Assembly: GCA_002280565.1 (NCBI GenBank)
Contig: NCEF01000003.1
Span: forward strand, 48,581 to 112,580
Direction: 5' to 3'
DNA from: Sphingomonas sp. 32-66-10
GTDB lineage: Bacteria; Pseudomonadota; Alphaproteobacteria; Sphingomonadales; Sphingomonadaceae
DNA: 64,000 nt
Within the stretch, counting starts at the first letter, position 1, and every line of letters begins with the position of its first letter. The notes under the pieces are model-generated. The model was not told the origin of the DNA and did no database searches. It saw only the letters and a list, made by a program, of their open reading frames with translations. Shown one piece after another: positions 1 to 8,119 of the stretch. Made by a program: the position numbers and the translations under genes.

Positions 1-44
1 ACCACGAACAGCATGGCAAAGGCGGACAGGAACAGCTCGATCAT
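1..44 (-). CDS. Partial 5' end of a membrane protein gene, possibly MarC family
   Basis: Only the first 15 codons are present (MIELFLSAFAMLFVV) before the window edge. The start codon overlaps the galE stop by 3 bp (ATGA), so the gene probably follows galE in the same transcript. The hydrophobic N-terminus resembles the opening of MarC/NAAT-type six-helix membrane proteins of sphingomonads. That match is from memory and rests on very few residues. Confidence 0.4.
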   Translation of the reverse strand, partial: MIELFLSAFAMLFV

Positions 45-1042
45 TGGGCTTGCCTCTCTGCCAGTTTGCGCTCCCAGGCGAGGGCGTCGCGGACGATCCG
101 CTCAAGGTCGTCATATTGCGGGCGCCACGGCAGCGCGGCGAGGATCGCGCGATTGTCCGACACCAGTTCATCGGGATCGCCCGCACGACGCCCTTCGAGC
201 CGACGATCGATCGTCACATTGGTCACGCGATCGACCGCGTCGAGCACTTCGAGCACCGAATAGCCGCGGCCATAGCCGGCGTTGAGCGTGTGGCTCGCGC
301 TCGGATCGGCGATCAGCAGATCGAGCGCGTGGACATGCGCGGCGGCGAGATCGCTGACATGGATATAGTCGCGCACCCCGGTGCCATCGGGCGTGGCAAA
401 GTCCGTCCCGAACACAGAAACCCCGTCGCGCTTCCCGGTCGCCGCCTCGACCGCGACCTTGATCAGATGCGTCGCGCCCGCCGTGCTCTGGCCGCTGCGC
501 CCCTGCGGATCGGCACCCGCGACGTTGAAATAGCGCAGCGCGCAATAGTTGATCGGGTGCGCAGCAGCGACGTCCTTCAGCATGATCTCGGTCATCAGCT
601 TGGACATGCCATAGGGGTTGATTGGCTGCTTCGGCGCATCCTCACGCACCGGCACGACTTCGGGGATGCCATAGGTTGCGGCGGTGGAGGAGAAGATGAA
701 GTGCTTTACCCCCTCGGCCACCGCGCTTTCGATCAGGCTGCGGCTGGCGGCGGTGTTGTTGCGGTAATATTTGAGGGGGTCGCTGACCGACTCAGGCACC
801 ACCACCGATCCGGCGAAGTGCATGATTGCGGTCACTTGATGCTCGCGCAGCGCGGCGCGGACCTTGTCCTCATCGGCGATATTGGCAACGACCAGCGCCG
901 CGCGCGGATCGACCGCCCAGTCGAAACCCGTGACCAGATTGTCCAGAACCACGACGCGCCAGCCCGCATCGAGCAGCGCGAGCACCGCATGGCTGCCGAT
1001 ATAGCCCGCCCCGCCCGTCACCATCACCGTGCCGTCATGCAT
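41..1042 (-). CDS. galE: UDP-glucose 4-epimerase GalE
   Basis: Cytoplasmic epimerase that interconverts UDP-glucose and UDP-galactose, supplying galactose units for envelope polysaccharide. The 333-residue protein is of normal length for the extended-SDR epimerases. The NAD-binding motif GGAGYIG is at residues 10-16, and the catalytic Ser-Tyr-Lys set is at about S119, Y144 (YGMSK) and K148. Methionine 7 (position 1024) is an alternative start that would remove only six residues. Its stop overlaps the next gene on the same strand, and it is divergent from msrA across a gap of about 70 bp. Confidence 0.92.
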   Translation of the reverse strand: MHDGTVMVTGGAGYIGSHAVLALLDAGWRVVVLDNLVTGFDWAVDPRAALVVANIADEDKVRAALREHQVTAIMHFAGSVVVPESVSDPLKYYRNNTAASRSLIESAVAEGVKHFIFSSTAATYGIPEVVPVREDAPKQPINPYGMSKLMTEIMLKDVAAAHPINYCALRYFNVAGADPQGRSGQSTAGATHLIKVAVEAATGKRDGVSVFGTDFATPDGTGVRDYIHVSDLAAAHVHALDLLIADPSASHTLNAGYGRGYSVLEVLDAVDRVTNVTIDRRLEGRRAGDPDELVSDNRAILAALPWRPQYDDLERIVRDALAWERKLAERQAQ

Positions 1043-1112
1043 GTTCGTCTTGCCCCTAGTTGCGCGTCGCGCTCAATCCTATCTTGGCTCCCGTAGCAAG
1101 GAGTTGAAGCGC

Positions 1113-1658
1113 ATGACTACCGAAACCGCAATTCTCGCGGGTGGTTGCTTCTGGTGTGTGGAAGCAGTGTTCAAGGACCTGATCGGCGTCGAGTCGGTCG
1201 AAAGCGGCTATATTGGCGGCCATGTCGACAACCCGACCTACAAGGCGGTGTGCAGCGGCAATACCGGCCATGCCGAGGCGCTGAAGGTCACGTTCGACCC
1301 GACGCAGCTGCGCTATGACGACCTGCTCGACATCTTCTTTGCGACGCATGATCCGACGACGCTGAACCGTCAGGGCGGCGATGTCGGCACGCAATATCGC
1401 TCGGCGATCTTCCCCCAGTCGCCCGAGCAGGAAGCGGCAGCGCGCGCCGGCATCGAACGCAACGCCAGCGAATGGCCGGCGCCGATCGTCACCACGATCG
1501 AACATGCCGACACCTGGTGGCCGGCCGAGGACTATCACCAGAATTACTGGGAAGGCGAAGGCCAGCGCAACCCCTATTGCCTGGGCGTCATCCCGCCCAA
1601 GCTCAACAAGCTGCGCAAGAGCTTTGCCGCGCGGTTGAAGGCGAAAGAGGGGGCGTGA
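1113..1658 (+). CDS. msrA: Peptide-methionine (S)-S-oxide reductase MsrA
   Basis: Repairs oxidised proteins by reducing methionine-S-sulfoxide. The MsrA signature GCFWC is at residues 11-15, with catalytic Cys12. EDYHQNYW near residue 137 belongs to the conserved substrate region. I chose the ATG at 1113 because AAGGAG (1098-1103) lies 9 nt upstream and the MsrA fold begins there; an open frame upstream to 1029 has no supporting signal. The protein is 181 residues, the short cytoplasmic form. A hairpin spans its stop codon, facing the convergent aqpZ. Confidence 0.94.
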   Translation: MTTETAILAGGCFWCVEAVFKDLIGVESVESGYIGGHVDNPTYKAVCSGNTGHAEALKVTFDPTQLRYDDLLDIFFATHDPTTLNRQGGDVGTQYRSAIFPQSPEQEAAARAGIERNASEWPAPIVTTIEHADTWWPAEDYHQNYWEGEGQRNPYCLGVIPPKLNKLRKSFAARLKAKEGA

Positions 1659-1666
1659 GCCCCCTC
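1647..1666. terminator. Hairpin between convergent msrA and aqpZ
   Basis: An 8-bp stem, GAGGGGGC (1647-1654) and GCCCCCTC (1659-1666), has a GTGA loop that contains the msrA stop codon. There is no long T-run, but the position between two convergent gene ends fits a shared terminator. Confidence 0.4.
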
Positions 1667-1671
1667 CCCGC

Positions 1672-2418
1672 TTACCCCTCTGCTGTCGGCAGCGGCCCGC
1701 CTTCGACCGGCGGCCGCTTGCCGGCATCGGCCCCCAGCACTTTGTAGGCGATCCCGCCCAGCACACCGCCGACGATCGGGGCGAGCCAGAACAGCCACAG
1801 CTGCTGGATCGCCCAGCCACCGACGATCAGCGCGGGACCGGTGCTGCGCGCCGGGTTGACCGAGGTGTTGGTGATCGGGATCGAAATCAGATGGATCAGT
1901 GTGAGCGCAAGGCCGATCGCGATCGGCGCGAACCCGGCGGGCGCGCGGCTGTCGGTCGATCCCATGATGACGAGCAGGAAGACGAAGGTCAGCACAACCT
2001 CGATCGTCAGCGCTGCTTCGATGCTGAACTTGCCCGGCGAATGATCGCCATAGCCGTTCGCCGCAAGACCGCCCGCCAGATCATAGCCGCCCGGGGCTCC
2101 GCTCGCGACCGTGTAGAGCAGCCACGCCGCCACCGCCGCGCCGATCAGCTGTGCGATGACATAGAGCGGGATATCCTTCCCCGAAAAACGCCCGCCCGCC
2201 CACAGACCCAGCGTCACCGCCGGGTTGAGGTGGCAGCCCGAAATATGCCCGATCGAATAGGCCATGGTCAGCACCGTCAGGCCAAAGGCCAGGCTGACGC
2301 CGAGCAGCCCGATCCCCACATCCGGAAATGCCGCCGCCAGCACCGCGCTGCCGCACCCGCCGAACACGAGCCAGAAGGTGCCGATCATCTCGGCCAGGCC
2401 CCGTTGCACATTGGTCAT
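1672..2418 (-). CDS. aqpZ: Aquaporin Z-type water channel
   Basis: Inner-membrane MIP-family channel of 248 residues with six predicted helices. Both half-helix signatures are intact: HLNPAVT (NPA at 65-67) and SVNPARS (NPA at 188-190). Arg191 directly after the second NPA is the selectivity-filter arginine. An insertion of about 20 residues between helices 3 and 4 is rich in Gly and Ala. The sequence reads as a water channel rather than a glycerol facilitator. A CGGGAG ribosome site lies 6 nt before the start. It is downstream of, and on the same strand as, the Sua5 gene. Confidence 0.92.
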   Translation of the reverse strand: MTNVQRGLAEMIGTFWLVFGGCGSAVLAAAFPDVGIGLLGVSLAFGLTVLTMAYSIGHISGCHLNPAVTLGLWAGGRFSGKDIPLYVIAQLIGAAVAAWLLYTVASGAPGGYDLAGGLAANGYGDHSPGKFSIEAALTIEVVLTFVFLLVIMGSTDSRAPAGFAPIAIGLALTLIHLISIPITNTSVNPARSTGPALIVGGWAIQQLWLFWLAPIVGGVLGGIAYKVLGADAGKRPPVEGGPLPTAEG

Positions 2419-2434
2419 CTCGCTCTCCCGCTAT

Positions 2435-2448
2435 CGTGTCGTGACACG
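2435..2448. promoter_or_regulatory. Short palindrome upstream of aqpZ
   Basis: CGTGTC and GACACG are exact reverse complements separated by GT, 17 nt before the aqpZ start. It could be a regulator half-site pair or chance; nothing else supports it. Confidence 0.25.
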
Positions 2449-2498
2449 CCAGCTACGCGGCCAAACGAGCTTAGGAGTCGTTTCGTAGGTGTAAAGAG

Positions 2499-3437
2499 CT
2501 ACCGCGTCGCAGCCCGCTTCAGTCGATCGTTGATGGCGAGGCCAATCCCGTCCTCCGGCACCACCGCGACTGCAATGGCCGCTCGGTCGCTGGCATCCGC
2601 GCGGTGGAGTGCGTCGAACAGGCGCGCGGCGGCTTGTGTGAGGTCGCCGGTCGCGGACAGCGTGTCATCGCCGTCAACCGCGCCAAAGCCGATCAGCCAC
2701 TCGCCGTCCCGCGCCTCGGTTGCGTTCAGCCGCAATGGCTTCCGCGGGGCGTAATGGCTGGCGAGCTGGCCCGGCGCTTCGATCGCGTCCCCTGACCCGC
2801 CCAGCCAGCGCCCGATTTCCCGCTCGATCGCCTCCGCCGACACCGGACCGGGGCGCAGCAGGCGCGGTTGCGCGCCGACCGCGACGATGGTCGATTCGAT
2901 CCCGCCGCTGGTCGCGCCATCGTCGATGATCAGCGGGATGCGGTCAGCGAGCGACGCAGCGACATGGGCGGCGCGGGTCGGGCTGATGCTGCCGCTGGCA
3001 TTGGCGGAGGGCGCGGCGAGCGGCTTACCGGTCGCCGCCAGCAATGCCTGCATGGCGCGATGCTGTGGCACCCGGATCGCGACCGTGGACAGCCCCGCTG
3101 TCACCAACCCCGCAATCGGCGCATCGGGGCGGAGCGGCAGCACCAATGTCAGCGGCCCCGGCCAAAAGGCATCGGCCAGCGCCCGCGCATCGCGGTCGAA
3201 CATCGCGATCGCCTCGGCCGCGCGGCGATCGGCGACATGGACGATCAGCGGGTTGAAACTCGGCCGCCCCTTGGCGGCATAGATGCCCGCCACCGCCTCC
3301 GCATTGGTGGCGTCGGCGGCGAGCCCATAGACCGTCTCGGTCGGAGTCGCGACACACCGTCCCGCTGCAATGATCGCGGCGGCATCGGCAATGGCCGCCT
3401 CGCCGTAGGGTAAGATGCGGGGATTTGGCGCGGTCAT
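2499..3437 (-). CDS. L-threonylcarbamoyladenylate synthase (Sua5/YrdC family)
   Basis: Makes threonylcarbamoyl-AMP from threonine, bicarbonate and ATP, the first step of the t6A37 modification of ANN-decoding tRNAs. PTETVYGL is at residues 32-39, KGRPxxNPL at 56-64 and PSANASG at 143-149; these build the YrdC nucleotide pocket. At 312 residues it is the long Sua5 type with an extra C-terminal domain (about 220-312), not the short TsaC type. The gene is divergent from the acyl-CoA dehydrogenase across 48 bp. Confidence 0.9.
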   Translation of the reverse strand: MTAPNPRILPYGEAAIADAAAIIAAGRCVATPTETVYGLAADATNAEAVAGIYAAKGRPSFNPLIVHVADRRAAEAIAMFDRDARALADAFWPGPLTLVLPLRPDAPIAGLVTAGLSTVAIRVPQHRAMQALLAATGKPLAAPSANASGSISPTRAAHVAASLADRIPLIIDDGATSGGIESTIVAVGAQPRLLRPGPVSAEAIEREIGRWLGGSGDAIEAPGQLASHYAPRKPLRLNATEARDGEWLIGFGAVDGDDTLSATGDLTQAAARLFDALHRADASDRAAIAVAVVPEDGIGLAINDRLKRAATR

Positions 3438-3485
3438 TTGCCATCGCTATAGCGCAGGCAAAAGCGCCGCAAGAGAGAGGACGAA

Positions 3486-5177
3486 ATGAGCTTCACCCCC
3501 GCCATCGCCGAACAGCGTTTCGTGCTGGAGCATGTCGCGCAAATCGCGGACCTGGGCGTCGAATCCGACATCCTCGACGCGGTGCTGGAGGGCGCGGGTG
3601 CGTTCGCCGCGGGCGAATGGGCGCCGCTCGACCGAGCGGGCGACACCGTGGGCGCGAAATGGTCGCCCGAGGGCGTGACCATGCCCGATGGCTATCGCGC
3701 AGCGTATCAGGCCTATGTCGAGGGCGGCTGGGGCACGATCGGATCGCCCGAAGCCTTTGGCGGACAGGGCCTGCCCTTCGCCCTGTCGACCGCGGTGCTG
3801 GAGACCCTCGGCAGCGCGAATATGGGCTTTGCGCTGTGCCCGACGCTGACCGTCGGCGCGATCGAGTCGCTGATGCACCATGGCACGCCCGAGCAGCAGG
3901 CGGCGTACCTGCCCAAGCTGGCGACCGGCGAATGGACCGGCACGATGAACCTGACCGAGCCGCAGGCCGGATCGGATGTCGGCGCGCTCAAGACCAAGGC
4001 CGAGCCGCGCGCGGACGGCAAGTGGAGCATCAGCGGGACGAAGATCTATATCAGCTTTGGCGACCATGATCTGGCCGACAATATCGTCCATCTGGTGCTG
4101 GCGCGCACCCCCGGAGCACCGGCGGGGACCAAGGGCATTTCGCTGTTCCTGGTACCGAAATATCGCCTGAACGCCGATGGCACGCCGGGCGAGTTCAACG
4201 ATGTCCGCGTGGTGTCGATCGAGCACAAGATGGGGCTGCACGCCTCCCCCACCTGTGTCCTGTCGTTCGGCGACAATGGTGATTGTGTCGGCGAGTTGAT
4301 CGGCCCGGAAATGGGCGGCATGCGCGCGATGTTCACGATGATGAACAATGCGCGGCTGAATGTCGGCCTGCAGGGCGTGCAGGTCGCCGAGCGCGCGACC
4401 CAGCGCGCCGTCGCCTATGCCCGCGACCGCGTGCAGGGTGTGCGTGAGGGCAAGCCCGCGACGATCGTCGAATTCCCCGATGTCCGCCGCATGCTGATGC
4501 GGATGAAGGCGCAGACGATGGCCGCGCGCGCTTTGGTTTATCTCGCGGCGGCGCAGGTCGACCGCGCCAATGCCGGCGACGCACAGGCCCGCGCGCTGCT
4601 CGACCTGCTCACCCCGCTCGCCAAGGCGCATGGCACCGATATCGGCTGCGAAGTGACCAGCATCGGCATCCAGGTGCACGGCGGCATGGGCTATATCGAG
4701 GAGACCGGCGCCGCCCAGCATTTCCGCGACGCGCGCATCACCCCGATCTATGAAGGTACCAACGGCATCCAGGCCGCCGATCTGGTCGGGCGCAAGCTCA
4801 ACATGGATGGCGGCGCGACGCTGACGGCGCTGCTGGCGCGGATGAAGGCCGACGCGCAGGATTCCGGGCTGATCGCGCTGATCGATGCGTGCGCGGACGT
4901 GACGCAGCATATGCTTGCCAGCGAGATGGATGACCGGCTGGCGGGCAGCTATCCGTTTCTGACCATGGTCGCCACCGCCGTGTGCGGATGGCTGATGGAA
5001 GCGCAGGGGCGGATCGCGGCGGGGGCGCAGGGCGACCCCGCGTTCCTGGCGATGAAGGTTGCGGCAGCGCGCTTCTACGTCGCGCAGGTCGTGCCGGAAG
5101 CGATGGGCCTGAAGGCAGCGGCGATGGCGAGTGCGGAGGCGCTTTACGCCGTCGATGCGGAGACGTTTGCCGCCTGA
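3486..5177 (+). CDS. Acyl-CoA dehydrogenase with extended C-terminal domain
   Basis: FAD-dependent flavoenzyme oxidising an acyl-CoA to its 2-enoyl form. The 563-residue length exceeds the classical length of about 380 and fits the subfamily with a C-terminal dehydrogenase-like extension (about residues 460-560), which includes DmdC-type enzymes. The middle domain has TEPQAGSD near residue 157. Catalytic Glu423 is in YEGTNGIQ, followed by the usual GRKL. The exact acyl substrate cannot be told. A GAGAGAGG purine stretch precedes the ATG. The last 34 bp overlap the 3' end of the convergent ABC ATPase gene. Confidence 0.9.
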   Translation: MSFTPAIAEQRFVLEHVAQIADLGVESDILDAVLEGAGAFAAGEWAPLDRAGDTVGAKWSPEGVTMPDGYRAAYQAYVEGGWGTIGSPEAFGGQGLPFALSTAVLETLGSANMGFALCPTLTVGAIESLMHHGTPEQQAAYLPKLATGEWTGTMNLTEPQAGSDVGALKTKAEPRADGKWSISGTKIYISFGDHDLADNIVHLVLARTPGAPAGTKGISLFLVPKYRLNADGTPGEFNDVRVVSIEHKMGLHASPTCVLSFGDNGDCVGELIGPEMGGMRAMFTMMNNARLNVGLQGVQVAERATQRAVAYARDRVQGVREGKPATIVEFPDVRRMLMRMKAQTMAARALVYLAAAQVDRANAGDAQARALLDLLTPLAKAHGTDIGCEVTSIGIQVHGGMGYIEETGAAQHFRDARITPIYEGTNGIQAADLVGRKLNMDGGATLTALLARMKADAQDSGLIALIDACADVTQHMLASEMDDRLAGSYPFLTMVATAVCGWLMEAQGRIAAGAQGDPAFLAMKVAAARFYVAQVVPEAMGLKAAAMASAEALYAVDAETFAA

Positions 5178-5890
5178 CCGCGCAGATGCGTGATCGTCTG
5201 GGCTTCGAATGCGGCGGGGTCGCTGCGCGCGCTGGCCAGCGCAGCGGCGTCGAGTTCGAGCGCGACGCGTCCTTCGGCCAGTAGCGCACCGGCCTGACAC
5301 GCGCTGCTGAGCGTCGCGAGGTCGTGGAGCGCGGTGACCAGGGTCAGGCCAGCGGCGACCCGTGCGGCGAGCGCGTGGCGCAGGTCATAGGCCGCGACCG
5401 GATCGAGCCAGTTGAACGGTTCGTCGAGGATCACGATGCCCTGCCCGGCGGCGAAGGCACAGGCGATGGCGATGCGCTGACGCTGTCCCGCCGAACAGGC
5501 ACCGATGCGGCGGTCGAGCAGCGGGGCGAGCACCAGTGCGTCGGCGATGCTCCCGACTGCCGCCAGTGCGCGGTCGGAATCGCCCGCGACGATGCCAAGC
5601 ACGGCACGCGCCGTCAGCGCGGCAGGGAGCATCGCGGCGTCGGGCGCATAACCAATCGCCGTCGCCCGCCCCGCCCGGTCGGCGGTGCAATCGGTGCCGC
5701 CGATCCGCACCGTTCCGCCCTGCACCTCCAGCCGTCCCGCAACCGCGCGCAAATAGCTGGTCTTGCCCGATCCATTGGCTCCGATCAGCCCGAACCAGCG
5801 GCCCCGTGCGATCGACAGCGAGATGTCGCGCACCGCCGGTACGCCGTCGCGAAGGACCGAAAGCGTCGCGGTGCCGAGCGCCTCGATCAT
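5144..5890 (-). CDS. ABC transporter ATP-binding protein
   Basis: Cytoplasmic ATPase subunit of 248 residues. Walker A GANGSGKT is at 37-44, a CSAGQRQR signature is in the middle, ILDEP is Walker B, and the switch His is in ALHDL. The ATG at 5890 overlaps the permease stop by 4 bp (ATGA), which fixes the start; open frame further upstream is antisense to no signal and lies inside the permease gene. With the permease and the GntR gene upstream it forms a YtrA-type cluster. The substrate is unknown. Its 3' end overlaps the convergent dehydrogenase by 34 bp. Confidence 0.88.
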   Translation of the reverse strand: MIEALGTATLSVLRDGVPAVRDISLSIARGRWFGLIGANGSGKTSYLRAVAGRLEVQGGTVRIGGTDCTADRAGRATAIGYAPDAAMLPAALTARAVLGIVAGDSDRALAAVGSIADALVLAPLLDRRIGACSAGQRQRIAIACAFAAGQGIVILDEPFNWLDPVAAYDLRHALAARVAAGLTLVTALHDLATLSSACQAGALLAEGRVALELDAAALASARSDPAAFEAQTITHLRGQAANVSASTA

Positions 5891-6912
5891 GCCATGCTCC
5901 AGGTTGCACGTGTCGCACGGCGCAGCAGGGCGAAGCTGACAACCGCCCCATAGGGCACCAGCAGCGGGGGGAAGCTGGTCCCGAGCACCGCGCCACCGAC
6001 CGCGCCGAACAGCAGGATCATGTCGGCAAATCGCCTCGAATAGGCGCGAAGGCTCCACACCCGCAGCAGCGTGAACTGGGCGATTGCAACGACCGCCGCC
6101 GCACAGGGCCAGACGGCGTGCGGCGCGAACAGCGCCATGAGCGGGAGAAGGATCGCGGCAAAGCGTGCCGACGCGCCGAGGTGCAGCACCGCGCTGCGCC
6201 ACGCTCCATGCCCCGCGCGCGCCAGAAAGACGACGATGTCGGCATCGACACGGGTCAGCGCGAGCATTGCCAGCACGACGGCCCCCGCCGGAACGGCGAG
6301 GCGCAGAATGGGGTTCCAATGGGTCGGCAGGAACAGGGCGAGGCCGACACTCGCCAGCGCGGCGACCAGCGGGACGACAGTGCGCCAGTGCGGGTGACCG
6401 GAAAAGAGCTGATACCCGCTGACCGCGTCCGCAGGCGAGAGCGACCGGGTCGCACGGCGCAGCGGCTGCACCCGCGGGCGGAGATTAAGGATGCGCAGGG
6501 GGAGCAATGCTGCGGCGATCGCCCCGACCAGCTGCCCGACGAGCAGTGCAGCAATGACGGACGGGCGCGCGAGCGCGCCGAATGCCACCAGCGCCAACGC
6601 GACAAATGCCAGGACTGCCGCGAAACCGTGCCGCTGCCCCACCGGATCGAGCGCGGCTGCAGCAACCACCGATTCACGGGCCAGATGATCGAGCCGCCGC
6701 CGTGCCGCGCGGATGCCAGCCCATCCGGCAAGCGCCCCGACGGCCGCCGCCACGCGGCTATCGTGCAGCGCCGCGGCAGCATCCGATGCGATGAAGAGTG
6801 CCAGCCCAAGCGCGACCATGACGGCGAGCATCAGCCAGTCACGCCAGCCCGGCAACGCCAATGCGGCCTCGCCGCGCGCTACTGCCCATTCATGGCGCAA
6901 CAGCGGGTGCAT
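5887..6912 (-). CDS. ABC transporter permease-like membrane protein
   Basis: 341-residue protein dominated by Ala/Leu/Val-rich segments, with about eight to ten predicted membrane helices. It has no family motif that I can name. Its tight coupling to the downstream ATPase (4-bp overlap) and to the upstream GntR regulator (19-bp gap) makes it the membrane subunit of this transporter. The polar N-terminus (LRHEWAVARGEAA) resembles the start of ABC-2-like permeases of GntR-linked systems. Confidence 0.7.
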   Translation of the reverse strand: MHPLLRHEWAVARGEAALALPGWRDWLMLAVMVALGLALFIASDAAAALHDSRVAAAVGALAGWAGIRAARRRLDHLARESVVAAAALDPVGQRHGFAAVLAFVALALVAFGALARPSVIAALLVGQLVGAIAAALLPLRILNLRPRVQPLRRATRSLSPADAVSGYQLFSGHPHWRTVVPLVAALASVGLALFLPTHWNPILRLAVPAGAVVLAMLALTRVDADIVVFLARAGHGAWRSAVLHLGASARFAAILLPLMALFAPHAVWPCAAAVVAIAQFTLLRVWSLRAYSRRFADMILLFGAVGGAVLGTSFPPLLVPYGAVVSFALLRRATRATWSMA

Positions 6913-6931
6913 CGCGCTGCGCCCGGCAGGC

Positions 6932-7288
6932 TCAGGCGATCTCGCGGTCCAGCAGTTCGTGGGCGCTCAGGCCCAGCAGCGCGATATGGTCGCGCACCTT
7001 GGGCCAGTATCCGGTGAGGAAGCGGTCGCGCTCGGCCAGTTTCAGCCGTTCGACCGCGCCGGGCAGAACGAACATGCCGACGCCGCGGCGCACCTCGACA
7101 TAGCCGTCGTCCTGGAAGCTCTGATAGGCTTTGGCCACCGTCAGCGGGTTGGCACCATGTTCGGCGGCGAGCGCGCGCACCGATGGCAATTGATCCCCCG
7201 CGCGGTATTCGCCGCGCAGGATCGCCGTCGCAATCGTCGCACGCAGCTTCAGGTAAACCGGGCTGTCTTCATGTTCGAGCGCTGTCAT
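6932..7288 (-). CDS. GntR-family transcriptional regulator, YtrA type
   Basis: 118-residue regulator with an N-terminal winged helix-turn-helix (about 10-75; LPSVRALAAEHGANPLTV is the recognition part) and only a short helical tail. This is the layout of the YtrA subfamily, which controls ABC transporters encoded in the same operon. It heads the gntR-permease-ATPase cluster and probably represses it. No Shine-Dalgarno sequence is visible; a TATTAA hexamer ends 6 nt before the ATG, so the transcript may be leaderless. Confidence 0.85.
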   Translation of the reverse strand: MTALEHEDSPVYLKLRATIATAILRGEYRAGDQLPSVRALAAEHGANPLTVAKAYQSFQDDGYVEVRRGVGMFVLPGAVERLKLAERDRFLTGYWPKVRDHIALLGLSAHELLDREIA

Positions 7289-7358
7289 GGTGACTTAATA
7301 CAGCACAGGACGTTAAAGTTCCACCCCCAATGCGGTTTCTACTGAAACCGTCAGACGC

Positions 7359-7940
7359 TCAACCTGCCCAGTTTGACACGACAGCATCGAGATCGGGCCG
7401 GGGGCGCTCTTCCAGCGGCTTGGACTGGGTGCCGATAAAGATGAATCCCGCAATCCGCTCGGGCGCGGCGCCGAACAGGTCGCGCACCGCATCGCTGAAC
7501 GTGGCCCAGCCGGTGAGCCAATTCGCCGCAAACCCCATCGCATGCGCGGCGTGGAGCAAGTTCATCGTTGCCGCGCCGACCGACAATTCCTGTTCCCAGA
7601 GCGGGATGTGACTGCCAACCTTGGGCGAATAGAGGACGACCACCAGCATTGGCGATTGCCGCGCGAACTGTTCCATCGCCTCGATTTCCAGCCGCGCGGC
7701 AGTGGGGCGCTCGGCGCGATAGGCGTCGACCAGCTGCGCCGAAAAGGCATCGCGCGCCTCGGGTGGCACCACCACGAAACGCCACGGGGCAAGCTTGCCA
7801 TGATCTGGCGTGCGCGCGGCGATTTCGAGGATGTCGCGCAGCTGCGCCGCATCGGGGCCGGGCGCGACCAGATCGCGCGCCTTGCCCGAGCGGCGAGTGC
7901 GCAGCAGGGACAGCGGGCTGGTGGTGTCGTTGAAGGTCAT
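7359..7940 (-). CDS. Nitroreductase family protein
   Basis: FMN-binding oxidoreductase of 193 residues. RTRRSGKA near the N-terminus and AARTPDHGKLAPWRF (about 47-61) are the phosphate- and flavin-binding stretches of YdjA-like nitroreductases, and GFIFIGTQSKPLEERPRP is the typical C-terminus. I chose the start MTFNDTTSP at 7940; the 12 extra upstream codons do not belong to the family. The natural substrate is unknown. It is divergent from the peptide transporter, with a 17-bp palindrome between them. Confidence 0.85.
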   Translation of the reverse strand: MTFNDTTSPLSLLRTRRSGKARDLVAPGPDAAQLRDILEIAARTPDHGKLAPWRFVVVPPEARDAFSAQLVDAYRAERPTAARLEIEAMEQFARQSPMLVVVLYSPKVGSHIPLWEQELSVGAATMNLLHAAHAMGFAANWLTGWATFSDAVRDLFGAAPERIAGFIFIGTQSKPLEERPRPDLDAVVSNWAG

Positions 7941-7982
7941 GCGGGCTGCGTTAGCCGCTCCAGCCCAACGCGCCAAGCATTT

Positions 7983-7999
7983 TTGCGAACGGTTCGCAA
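7983..7999. promoter_or_regulatory. Operator-like palindrome in the nitroreductase/POT transporter gap
   Basis: TTGCGAAC and GTTCGCAA are exact reverse complements around a single central G. The site sits 43 bp before the nitroreductase start and 121 bp before the transporter start, in a 179-bp divergent gap. The CG-containing core is reminiscent of LacI-type operators, but no cognate regulator lies next to it. Confidence 0.45.
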
Positions 8000-8119
8000 C
8001 TTCATCGGCCGCAAGCGCGGTTAACCGTGTGACAATCAGGCTTCACATGTGGGTGTTTGTCGCTAGTCTCCGCGCGATCCGGCCCCCAGAGGCCAAAAAT
8101 GTCAGGGAGTTTCGTGCCG

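Noticed and set aside
5144-5177. The 34-bp convergent overlap between the ABC ATPase and acyl-CoA dehydrogenase as a regulatory antisense
   Set aside because: Short 3' overlaps are common in dense genomes, and both C-termini look complete; nothing suggests a regulatory role.
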